Assembly: GCF_003576645.1 (NCBI RefSeq)
Contig: NC_044917.1
Coordinates: forward strand, 2,417,923 to 2,481,922
Direction: 5' to 3'
DNA length: 64,000 nt
From: Ipomoea triloba
Taxonomy: Eukaryota > Streptophyta > Magnoliopsida > Solanales > Convolvulaceae
In this document: piece by piece, positions 13,916 to 27,224 of the stretch
Layout: every line of letters starts with the position of its first letter
Numbering within the stretch: the first letter of the stretch is position 1
The notes under the pieces: generated by a model
What the model was told of the DNA's origin: nothing
Seen by the model: the letters and a program-made list of their open reading frames with translations, nothing else
The model's database searches: none
Program-made: the position numbers and the translations under genes

Positions 13916-15339
13916 TTTAGATAGTGATAATTTCTTCGTAAATCAAACTAAACGGATAAATATATAAATGCTTGGATCAATCAACTTAAGTCTTGCTTTT
14001 AGGGACAAGATAGAGTTTATTGAGAACTTGAAGGATTGCTTGAACAAGTGATTCACGATTTATCTATTTTAACGATTTTAGGAGGTTAAAATTAGTTTGC
14101 AGAAATTAAAATATCAATTAAGAAATTCAAATAATTGTATTAGTGTGGGTGTGTCGGGAGAGGAGAAAAGACAGACATGAAATCAGGCAAAGGCATGGGG
14201 ATGTTTGGTTTCTGACACCAGGATTCCCACACTAGTTCCTTCCAACACTATACACGATAAAACCCTCTTCTTTTTTTTTTTTTTCTTCAATTCCCCTTTT
14301 GATTATACCTTTCAACTTGCTCTCTCCTTCCTTCTTTCTCTTCTTCCTCTTAGCATTTTCCTCCTCTATAGAAATATGGCATCGCCATCCCTTCTTTGCC
14401 AGCTTTTTCACTTCTAGACATCACGACAATTTTTTCTATTTAATTAAATAATCCCACTTTGCCTTATTATATTTGGTGCAACAAAGAATATTAAACAAAT
14501 ACACGTACAACAAAGACAACTACTTTTTTGGAATACAAAAAAAATAAAAGAAAAAAGAAGTGCGTGTGATACAAGACTGTACTATAACATTTCATTTTGA
14601 TAATTTATACCTAGTTAGACTAGCTTTATTATTGCTTTTTCACTTATTATTATTATTATTGTTTTTTATTTTTGGTGATGAGGAAAATCAATAGTTACTA
14701 CCTAATTATGTGCACTTCCCGCTTCTATTGTAATAATTTGCAAATTAAATGGGAGAAAGGTCAATCGTTACCTAATTATGTCTCACTTGTCCTTACCATA
14801 GAGTTTTGTTGAATGAGCAAATGGTGCGATATAAGCCATTGGCTTTAGATTTCCCACAACAGAACAAATATGTGCTCCTCCCCTTAGTAGCTAGGTTAGT
14901 TGGATTCAAACATATACACTGTAGTTACCAACAAATTGTTTATCTTATTTTAAATTGATCAACTAATTGAGTTGTGATTTGTAAACTAGATATTCAAATT
15001 CTTATTCCCAACTTTAAGAGTTTTAGATACCATCTATGATCTATAGTTACGTTCTACTAGGCAAATTCTATTGGCTAAAGCTAAAAGGTTAGGCTAATAA
15101 GAGGCCTAGACCCCATTATATTGTTGGACTCATTAAAGAGCATGGCTCCCATTGGAGAATCATTTCGAAACTCTTATTCACCATATTGGAAGTAGTAATG
15201 CATAAACTGCACACATAATATATAATCCAATATAATATTGCATGCTGTAATCTCAAGTGGCCAAAAAATATAGTTTTTTTTTTTTCCCTAAATACCGCTA
15301 CTCGAAGATACTCTCTAGGTGAAGCTCGTCTTGTAACTG

Positions 15340-15480
15340 CAGCGGACAAAAAATCGATAAATCAACCTAAATTGCACATAATTAACAGGTCAAATTGAGA
15401 AAAAACAGTTCCCTAAAAGACTTCAACTTAGAACTTTGTAGTAACCAAGCAAACACGGTCCAAAAACTCGATTGGAGTTG
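15340..15480 (-). mobile_element. SINE-like copy, reverse orientation
   Basis: On the minus strand it reads 'ggttactacaaagttctaag', then a 'gacctgttaattatgtgcaa' block and 'ttaggttgatttat'. This is the same motif order as the copies at 60.8 kb (plus) and 62.6 kb (minus). It is strongly diverged. Confidence 0.35.
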
Positions 15481-18400
15481 CTCCTTATATCCTAATTATT
15501 ATACTATTCTGTTGTACTGGTGCTAAAAAAGGGCATATGGGTGTTCCCAGCCTAGTCAGTCCCCCCACCCAACACTCTGAAATTTCAAGTAACTCAGTCA
15601 TCACCATCACAAATTAATTATATTCACGTACAGTAGTACTGCACAGAAAGCATGCTTTTGCTCAAGGGATGCAGCGTGTGGCTCTTAATTGGTACTGCAA
15701 TTTACATAATTTCTCTCGTGCAACAACTCAGATCCTGCATGCATATATTTTGTTTTAATCAGTAGTACTTATTTCGTTACGATAACTTTACTAACTTATA
15801 GGTAATTACATACTTTAATATAACTATATAAATATAATAGTCTTGTTGTACATGGAACGAATACCATCAATTTCTTTCTTCTATACTACTTTTCGATGCT
15901 GTCTATTATTTCTCTATATCCTCTTGCTGAAATTCAATTTTTACACGCACGAAATATGAACACTTAGAACTAATACCGGCTTGAAAGGGTGTAGTATACT
16001 CGTCTCGCAATCTTATTTAAGGTAGTAAAGGAAATGCATTGACAAATTTGGTTGAATAAGCTAACTTTGGTTCCTCTGTGGTGGACAATTTCTCAACCAG
16101 TTAGCCAGTTTGCTTCAGTTTGTTTGGATGACAAGTCGAAGGAAATGTTAAAGAAGAAGATAATAATGGGCAGGTAAGCTAGGTAGCTTAGCTTGTGAAT
16201 GGAAATAGACTGGTGCCTACATACAGCATAGCTCCATCTGAAGAATCTATCTGAAATTAATTCACATATAGCTAGGGTTTGGCCTGGGATGGGTTGTTGA
16301 TTCAGTGGTGGTGGAGATGTGTGCAAACCAACCATGATCCATACTTTCTCCAGCCAAATGTGTACTGTGTGCAGTGTGAGGGCATGGCCTAATGTATATA
16401 ATAAGTGCTTGGTTATGGTTGATTTAATTTATTTGTAACCCAATATTCCAAGTACTATACACTGTACTGCCTGCCTAGCTATCTAGTAGGTCTGATAAAA
16501 CGAAGATTAGGGCGTGTTTATTTCATTTCTTTGTTTTTTATTCGAAAGTGAGTGATTATTGTTGAAGCGAGTCAGAAACAGTGGCTAAAGAGAAAGTTAG
16601 ATGTTGGCAATTGTTGCCAACCTTCAATTATATAGGTCTACTCAACCATTTCTTCACTTCTTAAAATTGAAAATTAAGCATGTCTAACTTGTTCTCTAAA
16701 GTTTATAAAAATAAATAATATTTCTTCAAATTTTCAAATTGGATAAAAAACAAGTAAACATATACTATCTTTTTTTTTCCAAAAAAAAAAATAATAATAA
16801 TAAAAGGACCATTTTTTCCATTAATAAACACATTAATTTGGGATTGTACCAAGTATATATGAATATAATAGTGTGCGAATTTGCAATTTTATTTTCGTGA
16901 CCTACTCTTATACTAATTGTTATGATCATACACTTATTATTATGCAAATAATTATAACTAGTAGTGAATGCAAAACTTTATTTATTTATACTTGCGTAGT
17001 AGTTAGAACCAAGTTTCGATGACAAGATATGTTGAACTATCCCTCTAAGCCTCTACTCAAGAAGTAGTCTACTATTGTTCCAACTACGAAGTACTTTATA
17101 TAGTTTAGGACTAGAAAAAAGCTATCATGCTAATCATACATTTTGTTTTGCAATACTAACTAAAAAATTAGTTCTAATAAAAATTTTAGGTTTGCATTAG
17201 GTACTATGGGAACAAATGTCTCCATAGTATCTAGTACAAACTCAAAACGTTTTCCATTCGTTTAGGACTATACTTGGTATGAGTAGTCTAATAGATTGAG
17301 TTTCAACTACATACTTTTCAAACAATTAACTATTTAAATGAACTATAATAGTTTTAACAAAAAGATATAAAAGTTCGATAAAGCAACTCAACCGCTCCAA
17401 CCTCATCAACACCTCTCAAATCTTACAATCCTCCTAAAGGAGCCATAGTTGGACTATTAGCTTAGCACATCCTCCACAAAAGAATAAAGTAATACTGTCA
17501 AAATTTGATTCTACAACGTTATACATAACGACAACATGCATACATGGCTGTAATATATAATTATGTTGCCCTAAAAATATCCGTACTATATAGCTAGCAC
17601 TCCTAGCAGGTAGGTATAGAGCCATATGATCATGTGAAGCTTAATGATGAATTAGCCAGCGGAATCATATGAACAAAGCAGGAGCTTAATTTAGCGATGT
17701 GATTTAACATGCCCACCAATCATATTGTCTTGCGATAAAGACTTCATTCTTTATTTTATTTTATTTGTGATTCAACCTTAAAGTACTACATTTGACCGGC
17801 AAGATGATTTTGAGTTTGAACAATCTTTGTTGTTTAAAATCATGCTCTCTGCCACTCTGCTGTGTATAATCATTATCTTGACTCATGGTCGAGCTTAATT
17901 TCCACCCATTTTATTTGACTGATGTTTAAAGGCACTAGTGTCGTGTACTAATTGCTACCTAGCTTAGCTTAGCGCCTTAGCTTGCATCTAATTAGGTTTG
18001 ATGTTCATGCATATATGAGTTGTTTGGTACCTTGTCACATTCCTTCCCATCGTTATATCCTATCATGATTTATTATATATAAGTATTGTATGTGGACCTT
18101 GGTCTATACATACAATTAATATATTGTGTAGTTTCAGTTATCATTGTGATTTTATGTCAGTTAAGTTCACAAGACAGACTTTACTCATAGTATACTTAAA
18201 TAAAAATTGTAATAATAGTGCATATTGAACAACCTTTAATTTAATAAATATTGATTATTTTCGGTACTTGAAGTTGGTTGTTTAGCATCCAATAGATCTC
18301 GTGAGTGTGTGTGTGTGTGTCTATATATATAGTCAGGTTTACTCACAATTAGGTACGCATAAATACACCACAAAGTGTTTGAAAATGCACCACTAGGTGT

Positions 18401-18534
18401 GGTTCTTTTTGTGTGTGTGTGTGTTGCATTGATGCATTTTATTGTTGTGCATTTTTGAATGCTGTGAGGTGCACTTTTATATACTTAATGGTACTTAATG
18501 GTGAATCCGCACGGAAAGCACTGTTCGCATTTGA

Positions 18535-18596
18535 ACACACACAAACATATATATATTGTCCACACAAACACATATATATATTGTCCACACAAACTT
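18535..18596. repeat. Short tandem repeat unit of about 25 bp
   Basis: The unit 'cacaaacatatatatattgtc' occurs twice in tandem with small differences, next to a GT-rich tract at 18410-18422. Confidence 0.7.
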
Positions 18597-20933
18597 ATTT
18601 CAGTGGGATTATATTTGTAAAACATTTGGTCATTTTGATCAATTTCAATTCTTGACTAACATCAGTCGAAATCTTCCACATGACAGTGAGTTATTTAAAT
18701 TTCAATAGCATGTAAATTATACAATAGAATTTAGTGAGCTTGGAGTTAATGTTGACGAAAATTATACAAGATTATCAAAAAACCTTGATTGAGATGATAA
18801 AATGTAGTAGGAATTTAATAGTCATGCTCTAAATGTGAAAATTTTGAAAATTAGTGACAAAACGTGGAAAAAAAAAAAAGAAAAAAAAAGAGTACAATAA
18901 TCAAGAAAACAAAAATGAAAAAAAAATCTCATTGACAAAATTATTCTGCATATAAATATATGTGAGATAAAATAAATAACAACGAAAAACAAATCAACGT
19001 GACAATAGTATACTATATATATATATATACACATAAGAAAAAGTATGTTTTTTATACGAGATTATATCATGAAAATTTAAAAATAAAAAGTAAAAAAAAA
19101 ATAAAAAATTAACGAACTAAGAAAAGGTTGTGCGTGTTTGATACGAGATCCATATATATATCAAACTATATCATTACAAGATTGACATACCCAGCCCAGG
19201 TGGATCTTCAAACTGTATTAATGATGAGGTACGTTTTTCATCATCCATAGAAAATTATCCAAAAGCCATCCATCTTTACGTACAGATATATATAACACAT
19301 CAATATATAGCTTTATGAAAAGTGCACCATTTTAATCTTTACATTTAGACGACAGAGATTGTAACAACAATTTATATTGGAGTAGCTTTATGGCAATTGA
19401 TCTCAAGTGGCTGTCAATCTTCAAAAGCAAGTGAAACGACAGCTTGCTGGCCGGACGTACTACCTCATCATCATTTTTGGCCGCCCCTCCATCCTTATTT
19501 TCAACTACATTTGAAAAATCTTTCCTTTGTTTGTTTTCTTCATATTTTAATTATGTGTTTTGATTTTATATAATATGATATGTCACGTTGTAAGGAATAA
19601 TATCAACCCTTAGAAACTCGAGGATCGATTTAAAAATCAGTTCACTTAGCCTCATAATAGTTTATTCAGTCAAAAGAGATAGTCTACAAAGTTTGAGACT
19701 CGACTAGACATGGTCTTAAGTCTTAACCCTTCAATGGTTAGGGCGATGTCATAGGGCAATTATGATTTGTGTTGATCTAAGTTAGGTAACATCATGGTAG
19801 ATTGCGTGTACATAAGACATGTATCATCATTCAATTTGAAAATTTTGAATATTTTAGATTAAGAAAAGTACTATAAGTTTCATTTTTGTAAATCTTATAA
19901 GGGAGATCAATTCGAATTCAATACTATTCTTATAGTAACTATTGAGTTTTTTTTTTTTTTTTTTTTTTGTCAGAAATCTTTTTTAAAAGAAGATAAAATC
20001 ATAAAAGAAAAACAAATGGAGGGTACAGTGATCACCAATCGCCAACCACCATCAATGAGCCCAACCAAATTAACTTTACTCTTTTTTTTTTCCAACAAAA
20101 CCCATTAAATTTGAAAAAACTCACCAACATCGCATTTTTTTCTTCTTCTCTTTTCCGAATTAGCAATCAAAAAGAAAAAACTACTATTGGGGAAGCTCTT
20201 AGCTTTGACGTCCTCGAGGCTCTCAAAGCTCATTCTCATATTTATACATTGTTCCACTGCTTCTTCACACGCAAATTTGTCCAACTTCAACCTATACCAC
20301 TATACATTATTGTCACAATGTTTCGATTAACACTAACACACATATTAATCATCCAATCCACACATATTAATTTGCGAGTCTTTAATTTGTATCTTTATAC
20401 ATAAACACGACATACTATACGCATAAAAAATGGTGTCACATATACCATATAATATTCCAATTCCACATATATCCACCTGACCATGGCTGGTTGTATTGAT
20501 GTCAACCCCAGAAATGTGATCACTGCTGCACTTGCATTGGCAGCAAAAAGATTCTCATGAGACATTGACTGTTCATAGGAAATTCACATAAGTTTACACA
20601 TACGATTGTACAAGTTTTTCATCACTTGCCAAGTTGCCATGCACATCTCAAGCAATGTTTCCATGAACTTATAAACGTATATTTGTACCTGCACTTAGTG
20701 TGTCTGTGAGTGAGAGAGAGAGAAAGAGAGAACTAATACTGCTGCAACATATAATAATTAACTTCATTATATTATTTTAGTAGTAATAATAATAAAGTAT
20801 ATATGTTAATTAATTACCAGAATGGAAAGTACACTCCCCACTGTTAACTAATTGTATAGTCTGCAGATGGAGCTATCTAATAACAGTATTAGTGGCTACT
20901 GCTATATTAGCTAGGGTAAAGCTAAGGTATTTA

Positions 20934-20937
<4 letters not shown>

Positions 20938-20976
<39 letters not shown>
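20938..20976. repeat. (TA)n microsatellite
   Basis: An uninterrupted alternating TA tract of about 38 bp. Tracts of this type are usually length-polymorphic. Confidence 0.9.
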
Positions 20977-20978
<2 letters not shown>

Positions 20979-20999
20979 ATACATTAGGTTTCAGTTTCA

Positions 21000-21186
21000 G
21001 CCAGACTAATCTTAAGCCCTATAATCCCTCTTAAAGAGTTGTCCACGTTTACATGAATACTTTGTGCACAAAGGGTGTTCATTACTTCGTTTCATTTTAA
21101 GCCAGATTAATCTTAAGCCTCAGAATTCTTGTTTAAGAGTCGTCCACACTTACATGTACACTTTGTGTACAAAGGGTTTTTATTAG
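21000..21186. repeat. Two direct copies of an ~85-bp unit
   Basis: Copy 1 (21000-21084) and copy 2 (21101-21186) both begin 'gccaga.taatcttaagcc', carry 'gt.gtccac..ttacatg' in the middle and end 'ctttgtg.acaaaggg'. They are about 80% alike by eye, which suggests an old local duplication. It lies about 740 bp upstream of the MIR160 hairpin. Confidence 0.7.
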
Positions 21187-21574
21187 TTCTGGCAACTAGT
21201 TCAAGACTTTAGAGTTATTGGTCGAACAAAGTGAGTTAGCGGTGGAATGGGCGGTGAAATGATAGTAAAAAAAGGGGTGTTTTATGTGTGATGGTTCAAT
21301 TTTTATTAGTTTATATAGATAAAGAAAATGGGAAGAAAGAGATGGTAGGAATCCATGTCGGCCAAGCACTCCAAGACAAAGGAGGTTCAGAGGAGAAAAG
21401 CAACCGTTCCCAGAAAAAGAAGAGAGTGCTTGCTAGGATTTCAAACCCCATAGCTCAGAAGAAGAAAAGCAATAAGCTTAGGAAATTGCGTGGTTATATT
21501 ATTAGCAACAACATCACCCCACCCTACCCACACCCCACCACCCACCCACCCTAAAGGACCCTCCATTTTCTCTC

Positions 21575-21582
21575 TTTATATG
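21575..21582 (+). promoter_or_regulatory. TATA-like element upstream of MIR160
   Basis: 'ctttatatg' stands about 345 bp upstream of the miR160 5p arm, after a C-rich stretch, and is followed by pyrimidine-rich leader-like sequence. Plant MIR genes are Pol II transcribed, and this spacing fits a pri-miRNA start at about 21605. This is inference from position only. Confidence 0.35.
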
Positions 21583-21889
21583 TGTCTTTCGGCTCAACCC
21601 TACACCCCATTCTTTCCCACCTCCTTTCTCTCCCACCTTTGATCTGGTGTGTGTTCATTTCATGTTCATCATGCTTGCTGCAATTCTTGCTTTCTGGTTT
21701 GGTTTTTGGGTGGGAGAAAAAGAAAAGGGAAATTGTGTGTGTGGGGCTTAAAGTGAGATGGATCCATTATTTGATTAGGACCCCTCCATCTTTCTAATCT
21801 CCATTCTATCCTTATATATCCCTAGTTCTTCCCCTCTTTCTCCCTCCCTGGGTTTCTAATCTGTGTTCTTAGCTAGGGCAGATACAATA

Positions 21890-22050
21890 CAGATGGATAT
21901 ATATATACGTATATGCGTATATATGCCTGGCTCCCTGTATGCCATTTGCAGAGCTCACCGAGACCTCGACGGGCCTCCGTGAATGGCGTATGAGGAGCCA
22001 AGCATATTCCCAATTCGTGTGTATGTATATATGTATATATGCTAGCTTCC
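21890..22050 (+). ncRNA. MIR160: MIR160 precursor hairpin
   Basis: The 21 bases at 21924-21944 begin TGCCTGGCTCCCTGTATGCC and are identical, as I recall it, to conserved plant miR160. The opposite arm at 21986-22006 begins GCGTATGAGGAGCCAAGCAT, the usual miR160 star. The two are separated by a 41-base loop and pair with the expected offset. The stem extends below the duplex through AT-rich 'tatatgcgtatatatg' on the left and 'tgtatgtatatatgtatata' on the right. miR160 directs cleavage of class C ARF mRNAs (ARF10/16/17) and is central to auxin responses. The precursor limits are approximate; the mature positions are exact. Confidence 0.95.
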
Positions 22051-24750
22051 ATAGTTCTATGATATTCAACCTCAGATCATGTTGTATTACATGAAAAAGA
22101 TTTGTTTTCGTAGAAATTGAGGTTTCTTATTAGGTTTTGGTGTCATTTTATGCTGCAAAACAATGAAAACACACTGTACTACTATACTCCTTTCATCCCA
22201 GCATATTATATCTTAATCTATTGTTCCAGATCGATGAACCTGAAGGTAATAACACATCTCCCCCTCAACTTTTTATTCTTTTAATTTTCTGTTTTACATT
22301 TTTATATATAGTATGGTATTTTTTGTGGATGAAGGGGAATAATAATGTGATGCAATGGCTGTAGTATAAGTGTTGTCTTTATCAATGGGGATGGTCTGAA
22401 TTTTGTGATTTTTTTGTTAATAAAATCTTGGTGATAAAAGCCACTATCTGAATAAATTTTTATATTTGAGAATTGAGATTGATTGGACTGACATGTATAT
22501 GAGTATATCCCTGCTAAGTCTGCTGGGTTTTGTATATATAGAATAATACTATATATATTATTCTATATACCATACCCAAATTCCCATAGTGACATATGAT
22601 GACAGCCATCAAAGTTAACAATCCTTCTATAATCAGTCTCTTACTCTTGACCCAACTAGGGAAACCCACAAACCCAGTTTTTTTTTTTTTTTTATAAATG
22701 ATTTTAACTTACTGTTTTATTAGACTGTTAATCAGGTAACTTTTATTTTATTTTTAATTTTTTTTAAAAAGCCACTTTCTTGGAAATTTTTTCCAGCAAG
22801 TGATCTGAATAGACAGATTAATTAGTACTCAAAGTACCAGCCTACCAGGTTCCTAGATTGCTTGTATAGTTTTATGTTTTATACTATAAAAATGTTTTGT
22901 TATATACTTGTGCTTGCAATAATCTGATTAAAATAAGAGAAGTAATGAAGAAACTTATGCCACTTTTGGGTGGTCGAAAATTATGCAGATTGTAAAGAAT
23001 GATTTGAGGAACCTTCCTCTTTTATTTGTAATGCTCTTTATTGCGATCTTAATGAATGATTTCGTGTTTGTTTCAAAAAAAAATTATGGGATTTTTAGCT
23101 GTGGCAATGATCTTTAATTTGTGCGCATGCTTGTTGGTGGTATGATTGGGTCAGTGGCGCCTGCCATTGTCGGATTACTCAACGTAGCAAGCAAGCTATG
23201 AACGCTAGCTAGCTACATTGTGTGTGTTTAGATAGATCTTTAAATTTCTCAAACTTAACAGTGGATAGATACTCCACTGAGTGGAAATGGCCGGCATGAG
23301 TTAATGGGATATGATGTTCAGATTTAGCATAATAATGTGCAGAGGAGTTGGTTGGTAGGTAGGGTTTTGTTTTTTCATCCATGGCTGTAAAGTTGGAGCA
23401 AATGGATTCTGGAGAAAGTAATGTCAAAATAGTTATGAGCAAAACGAGGAAGAAGAAGGCATGATGAGGAAGGGAGGGAGGGGTAGCTTTAGCTTTAGCT
23501 TAGGTTAAGTATTTGCAGAGAGGAATCTGATGGTGCAGCAGAGAAATGGAAGAGAGGGATGGACCACTCTTTTTCTTTTTCAAAATATTTGATCGTTTGG
23601 CTTTGGCAATAATTGGTTTGGTTTGTGTGGGCTAGGCCGTGGTTCTCTCACTTAAAAGAATATTGAGTTATTGTAATTTTTTTAATGTTGAGAAAAACTC
23701 TGTAACTATTATGAATGGTGTATACTAAGTAAATCTTAATTCTAATGTAAATCAATTTATATTATTAGTAATTGACTAAATGAAATTGTGATTTATGTTT
23801 CAAGTCTACAATTATGTTAGGTTAAAGTGAGAGACTCGGGACTAATGAGATGGATCAGCCCGCTTTGACAGAGTACTGCTCGAGAGCTCGGAAGCCTTGT
23901 GAGGCTAGGCGTTGATCGTGTTGTTGATGGGTTGAAGGGAGGGTGTGGTTGGTTAGCAGGGAATAATGTTGTTGCACAGTCAATGCTGGTCAAAAAGGGA
24001 CAATTCGCTTTCTAGGGAAAAGCAAAAGGACCCCTTCACCCCTGCCTACCTATTCACTTTGGAGATCTTCTCCTGAACCCAATTGGATTCTCTCTCTCTC
24101 ACTATATGTATCTATGTTTCTCTCACTATATTCATTCATCTCTGTGGTTTTCCTTCCACCACCCACCTGCCCTCTGCCACCCTCTAATCCTCAGCAAAAC
24201 TTTAATCTACAGAACATTCTCCTGGATGGCCAGCCCTGTCTGTAAAGTTGGGGAAATTGCGAGCTGCCAATTTCATCTTCTCTCTCTATTTAATAAAGTA
24301 TCCTCTTCACTTTCTTCCCCCGAAAAAACAATTATTAAGTTAACTGTCTAATCAATTCAGTTAAAAGTTGTTCATGACAACCAACTCGACCAGGAAAAAA
24401 TTTAAATTTTCATCTTTCTCAAGGGTTGATAGTATTGAAGCCTTGATACATTTGAATTATGAGTACATAGGTGGAGGACCTGGCACAGGAATATAATGTA
24501 TGTGTCCACATGACCACATTGTCACAAAACATTGCATGTTTTTTACGGAGTACTTTTTTTTTCCACAATATTCCATGAACCATTGTACTTGTGTGTCGAT
24601 CGAATCTTTTGTCCAAGATTTATATTATTTGTGCAATCGACATGATGTCAAGGTTGAGTACGAGATTCCTTGCTTTTCTGGGTTCTGCCTTTTTCTTCAG
24701 GCCGGATTGGCGAGCAACCACGGTGACTTAAATGGATGAATGCAGTCTGT
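22051..24750. other. Intergenic region downstream of MIR160
   Basis: The sequence is AT-rich with homopolymer runs (poly-T about 22679-22693). The start may belong to the pri-miR160 transcript. CT-rich leader-like stretches lie at about 24070-24300 but no coding exon follows them. I see no gene. Confidence 0.45.
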
Positions 24751-24754
24751 TTTC

Positions 24755-24980
24755 TGGAGTCACCCATTGATTCGATTCCACTATAATCAAAGGTACACCG
24801 GCAGCTGAGAGGCCGTGGGTTCGAACCTCAAGCCCTTGGGTTTGAGCCGATTAGCTATGGGTAATCTAGGGTGGTTTATCTCATTGTGGTCCTTTGCCGG
24901 CTAGGGTCACAGGGCGAGAGTTTACTCACTACTCACATAGTCAGGGGTGGGGTTTACCTCGTTAATCCAAAAGTTATTAT
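24755..24980 (+). mobile_element. SINE-like element with tRNA B box
   Basis: 'GTGGGTTCGAACCTC' (24818-24832) is a near-perfect RNA polymerase III B box. It is followed by 'gtttgagccgattagcta', 'ggtttatctcattgtgg', 'tttgccggctagggtcaca' and 'ggtttacctcgttaatcc'. The same motif series recurs at several places in this window in both orientations, which is the pattern of a tRNA-derived SINE family. No A box or target-site duplication was resolved. A tRNA gene is rejected because there is no cloverleaf. Confidence 0.6.
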
Positions 24981-27190
24981 GTGGTTTAGGGATTACATCA
25001 CATATTCGGATATTCCTATACTCACACACAATACCTTAAATTAATTAAATAAGAGATTATGCTTACAACATTCCATCGACCATGTAATATTTACTTAATT
25101 TAATCCCTATTTTAGTACAACAACTCAATTTAATCCTCAATTTAGTATGGTGAATTACTAAATTAGTAAAATTTGCATAAGGGAAATCAATATTTAGGTT
25201 CCTCAATTGTTTTTCAACAATCAATGTAATTCTTAGTTTTCAATTTCAACAATTTGATCATCGAATAATTCTTAGTTTTCAATTTCAACAAATTTGATCA
25301 TCGAATTGTTTAAAAATGTGAAAATTATTATTTTGGTCATTGAAATTAAAGGGTTTAATTGATGAAATTTTAAACAATTTGATGATCAAATTAGTTGAAA
25401 TTAAAAACTATGAACTATATTGACAATTACAAATAATTGAGCAATTAATATTTTTTTATGAGTCTATAAAAGAAAATATTACATTTTAGTTTAAAATGTA
25501 TTATACGTCTTATATGAAACATTCTCGTGTGAATAATCTCTCGTAAGACTCAAGTTTAATAATTTGCCACGTATATAGTATGAGACGCACCTTAATCAGC
25601 AATGTAACAATGTGTCATCTAATTATCTACACAACTTTAATTATGTCAATTTTGTGGATACGAATATACGATCATCCACTTCTGTTTTGGGGCATCATTG
25701 TTATGTGGCCTATATATTATGCCCACTAGGCCGATGTCTCCACCTTAGCTTTCAATATTAAATATTGCTTTGGATGACGAATAAAATTTTTAGTCACCAT
25801 TTAAGTTATACATTAGATAAATTTTATATTTGTATATATTATTGCATTACGAATATCATGTGTTATGAGTTCGAGTGGTTAATAATGTCCATTTTAATAT
25901 CATTAAATATATTTGTATATATTACTTTAGATGATCTGTAATACCTGCAATTACAGGTCACAAATTGGTTAGAGGGTTTGCTTACTCCAAAATAATAAGT
26001 TTGAGAGTCTAAATGGACAATATTGTAGTTCATGGTGCTGGATGAACAATCAGTTGTAGTACATAAGCCTATTTGACCCTTCTGCCTTGAATTAATCAAA
26101 AAGACATGCAACGCACGAAGTGGGACGAATCTCAATATGTAAAACCTAACTGAAAGTTAGATGTCTTTGCAAGAGCATATGCAAAGTCGTTCCTAGACCT
26201 TGGAATAAAATTAATAGAACATGATTGTAAATTATTAAGGAAAGATTTACAACTAACTACTGAGAGTCATACCACATATCAAAGAGTGGGAAGACACCCA
26301 TTAAGGGCACTAACTATAATTCTTTTTTTCCTTTAATTACTCTAGTACTAATAATTATGCTTCACTTCATTTTCCTTTAATTTGCAGCAAATGATACGGT
26401 CAAAAGGTTGGTTAAATGAAAACGACACTTGGTCTACAATATTATACTTTGTGAATATTTAATAAAGTGCCTTTTTATTTAAATAACCAAGCCACGTATA
26501 AAGTGTTGGCCACTTGGTTCACTAATCTCGGAGCATTATGCACGCTAACATAGTCCAATAATAAAGTATTTGTATTATTCATAAGTTTAAAATTTAAACT
26601 TAATGATCTAATTCGCTAATCTCAAAGCATAACTAATTTATACTTATATACAAATATCACAATAAAATCAAATTCATACTTTTTTTTTTTTGCCTTTAAA
26701 GAAAAATTTTCAACTTATTTTAAATTAATTAATCTGTTGAATTATGCTCTAAAGCTATTTTTATTATTCATAGAATATAGATAAAGGAGCTTGCGGAAAC
26801 TCGACAGCAACAATATGTGACTTCTATAGTTCTATTCATTTGATATTACTCAATTACATCTTGTCGGACATGTAGATAAAGAAAAATATTTCTTTGTCTC
26901 CAAAATTTTTCGTTCAAGAAAATAGTTATAAACATATATTCCATTATAACGTAATTAGTACTAAAAACGAAAAGCGCAATTTTTGGGTTGGTATGGCCAC
27001 TAGTGATGTATACACATGCACGCCGCCTCAACCTTTTAAATGAATGGCTATTACGCACACAAATCAACGCTCACCCTCCTCCCTCACTGTCGACTGTCAA
27101 CCGCCACCACTCCGGAAATTCCCCGCCACCAAATCTAGCGCCAGTAAATTTTCCGGAAAGGAAAGAAAAAATTAAAAGGCAAAAATATAT
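24981..27190. other. AT-rich intergenic region upstream of ADCS
   Basis: It contains an inverted-repeat element (25186-25455, listed separately) and AT-rich sequence without a coding region. The last 200 bp (about 26990-27200) becomes C-rich ('ccgccaccactccggaaatt') and probably holds the ADCS core promoter and first leader exon. Confidence 0.45.
25186..25455. repeat. Inverted-repeat element with an internal ~38-bp direct duplication
   Basis: The left part carries 'aattcttagttttcaatttc' twice (near 25230 and 25268), each followed by 'aacaa(a)tttgatcatcgaat'. The right part (25362-25420) holds the complement, 'caatttgatgatcaaattag' and 'ttgaaattaaaaactatgaa'. This is a fold-back or MITE-like structure with arms of about 100 bp. 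Confidence 0.55.
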
Positions 27191-27224
27191 AGTTTATCTG
27201 CGTCGCCGCTGAGTTCTCTCAAAG

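Larger units (their letters stand above)
12451..21560. other. Gene-poor intergenic region between LHCA1 and MIR160
   Basis: About 9 kb follows the LHCA1 3' UTR (to about 12570) without a coding region I can support. It is AT-rich, with poly-A/T runs (for example 14271-14284, 16779-16790, 19947-19968), a long (TA)n tract at 20938-20976 and a GA-rich stretch near 20708-20732. It also contains SINE-like copies (listed separately) and an inverted-repeat candidate at 13190-13357. The many short open frames here show no family resemblance and no plausible splice structure. Confidence 0.5.

Noticed and set aside
14205..14417. A short gene starting ATGGCATCGCCATCC after a pyrimidine-rich leader
   Set aside because: The frame stops after about 13 codons and no continuing exon with sensible splice sites was seen.
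24755..24980. A tRNA gene suggested by the GGTTCGAACC B box
   Set aside because: No acceptor stem or cloverleaf surrounds the B box, and similar sequences recur in the window as dispersed repeats, so a SINE-like element fits better.
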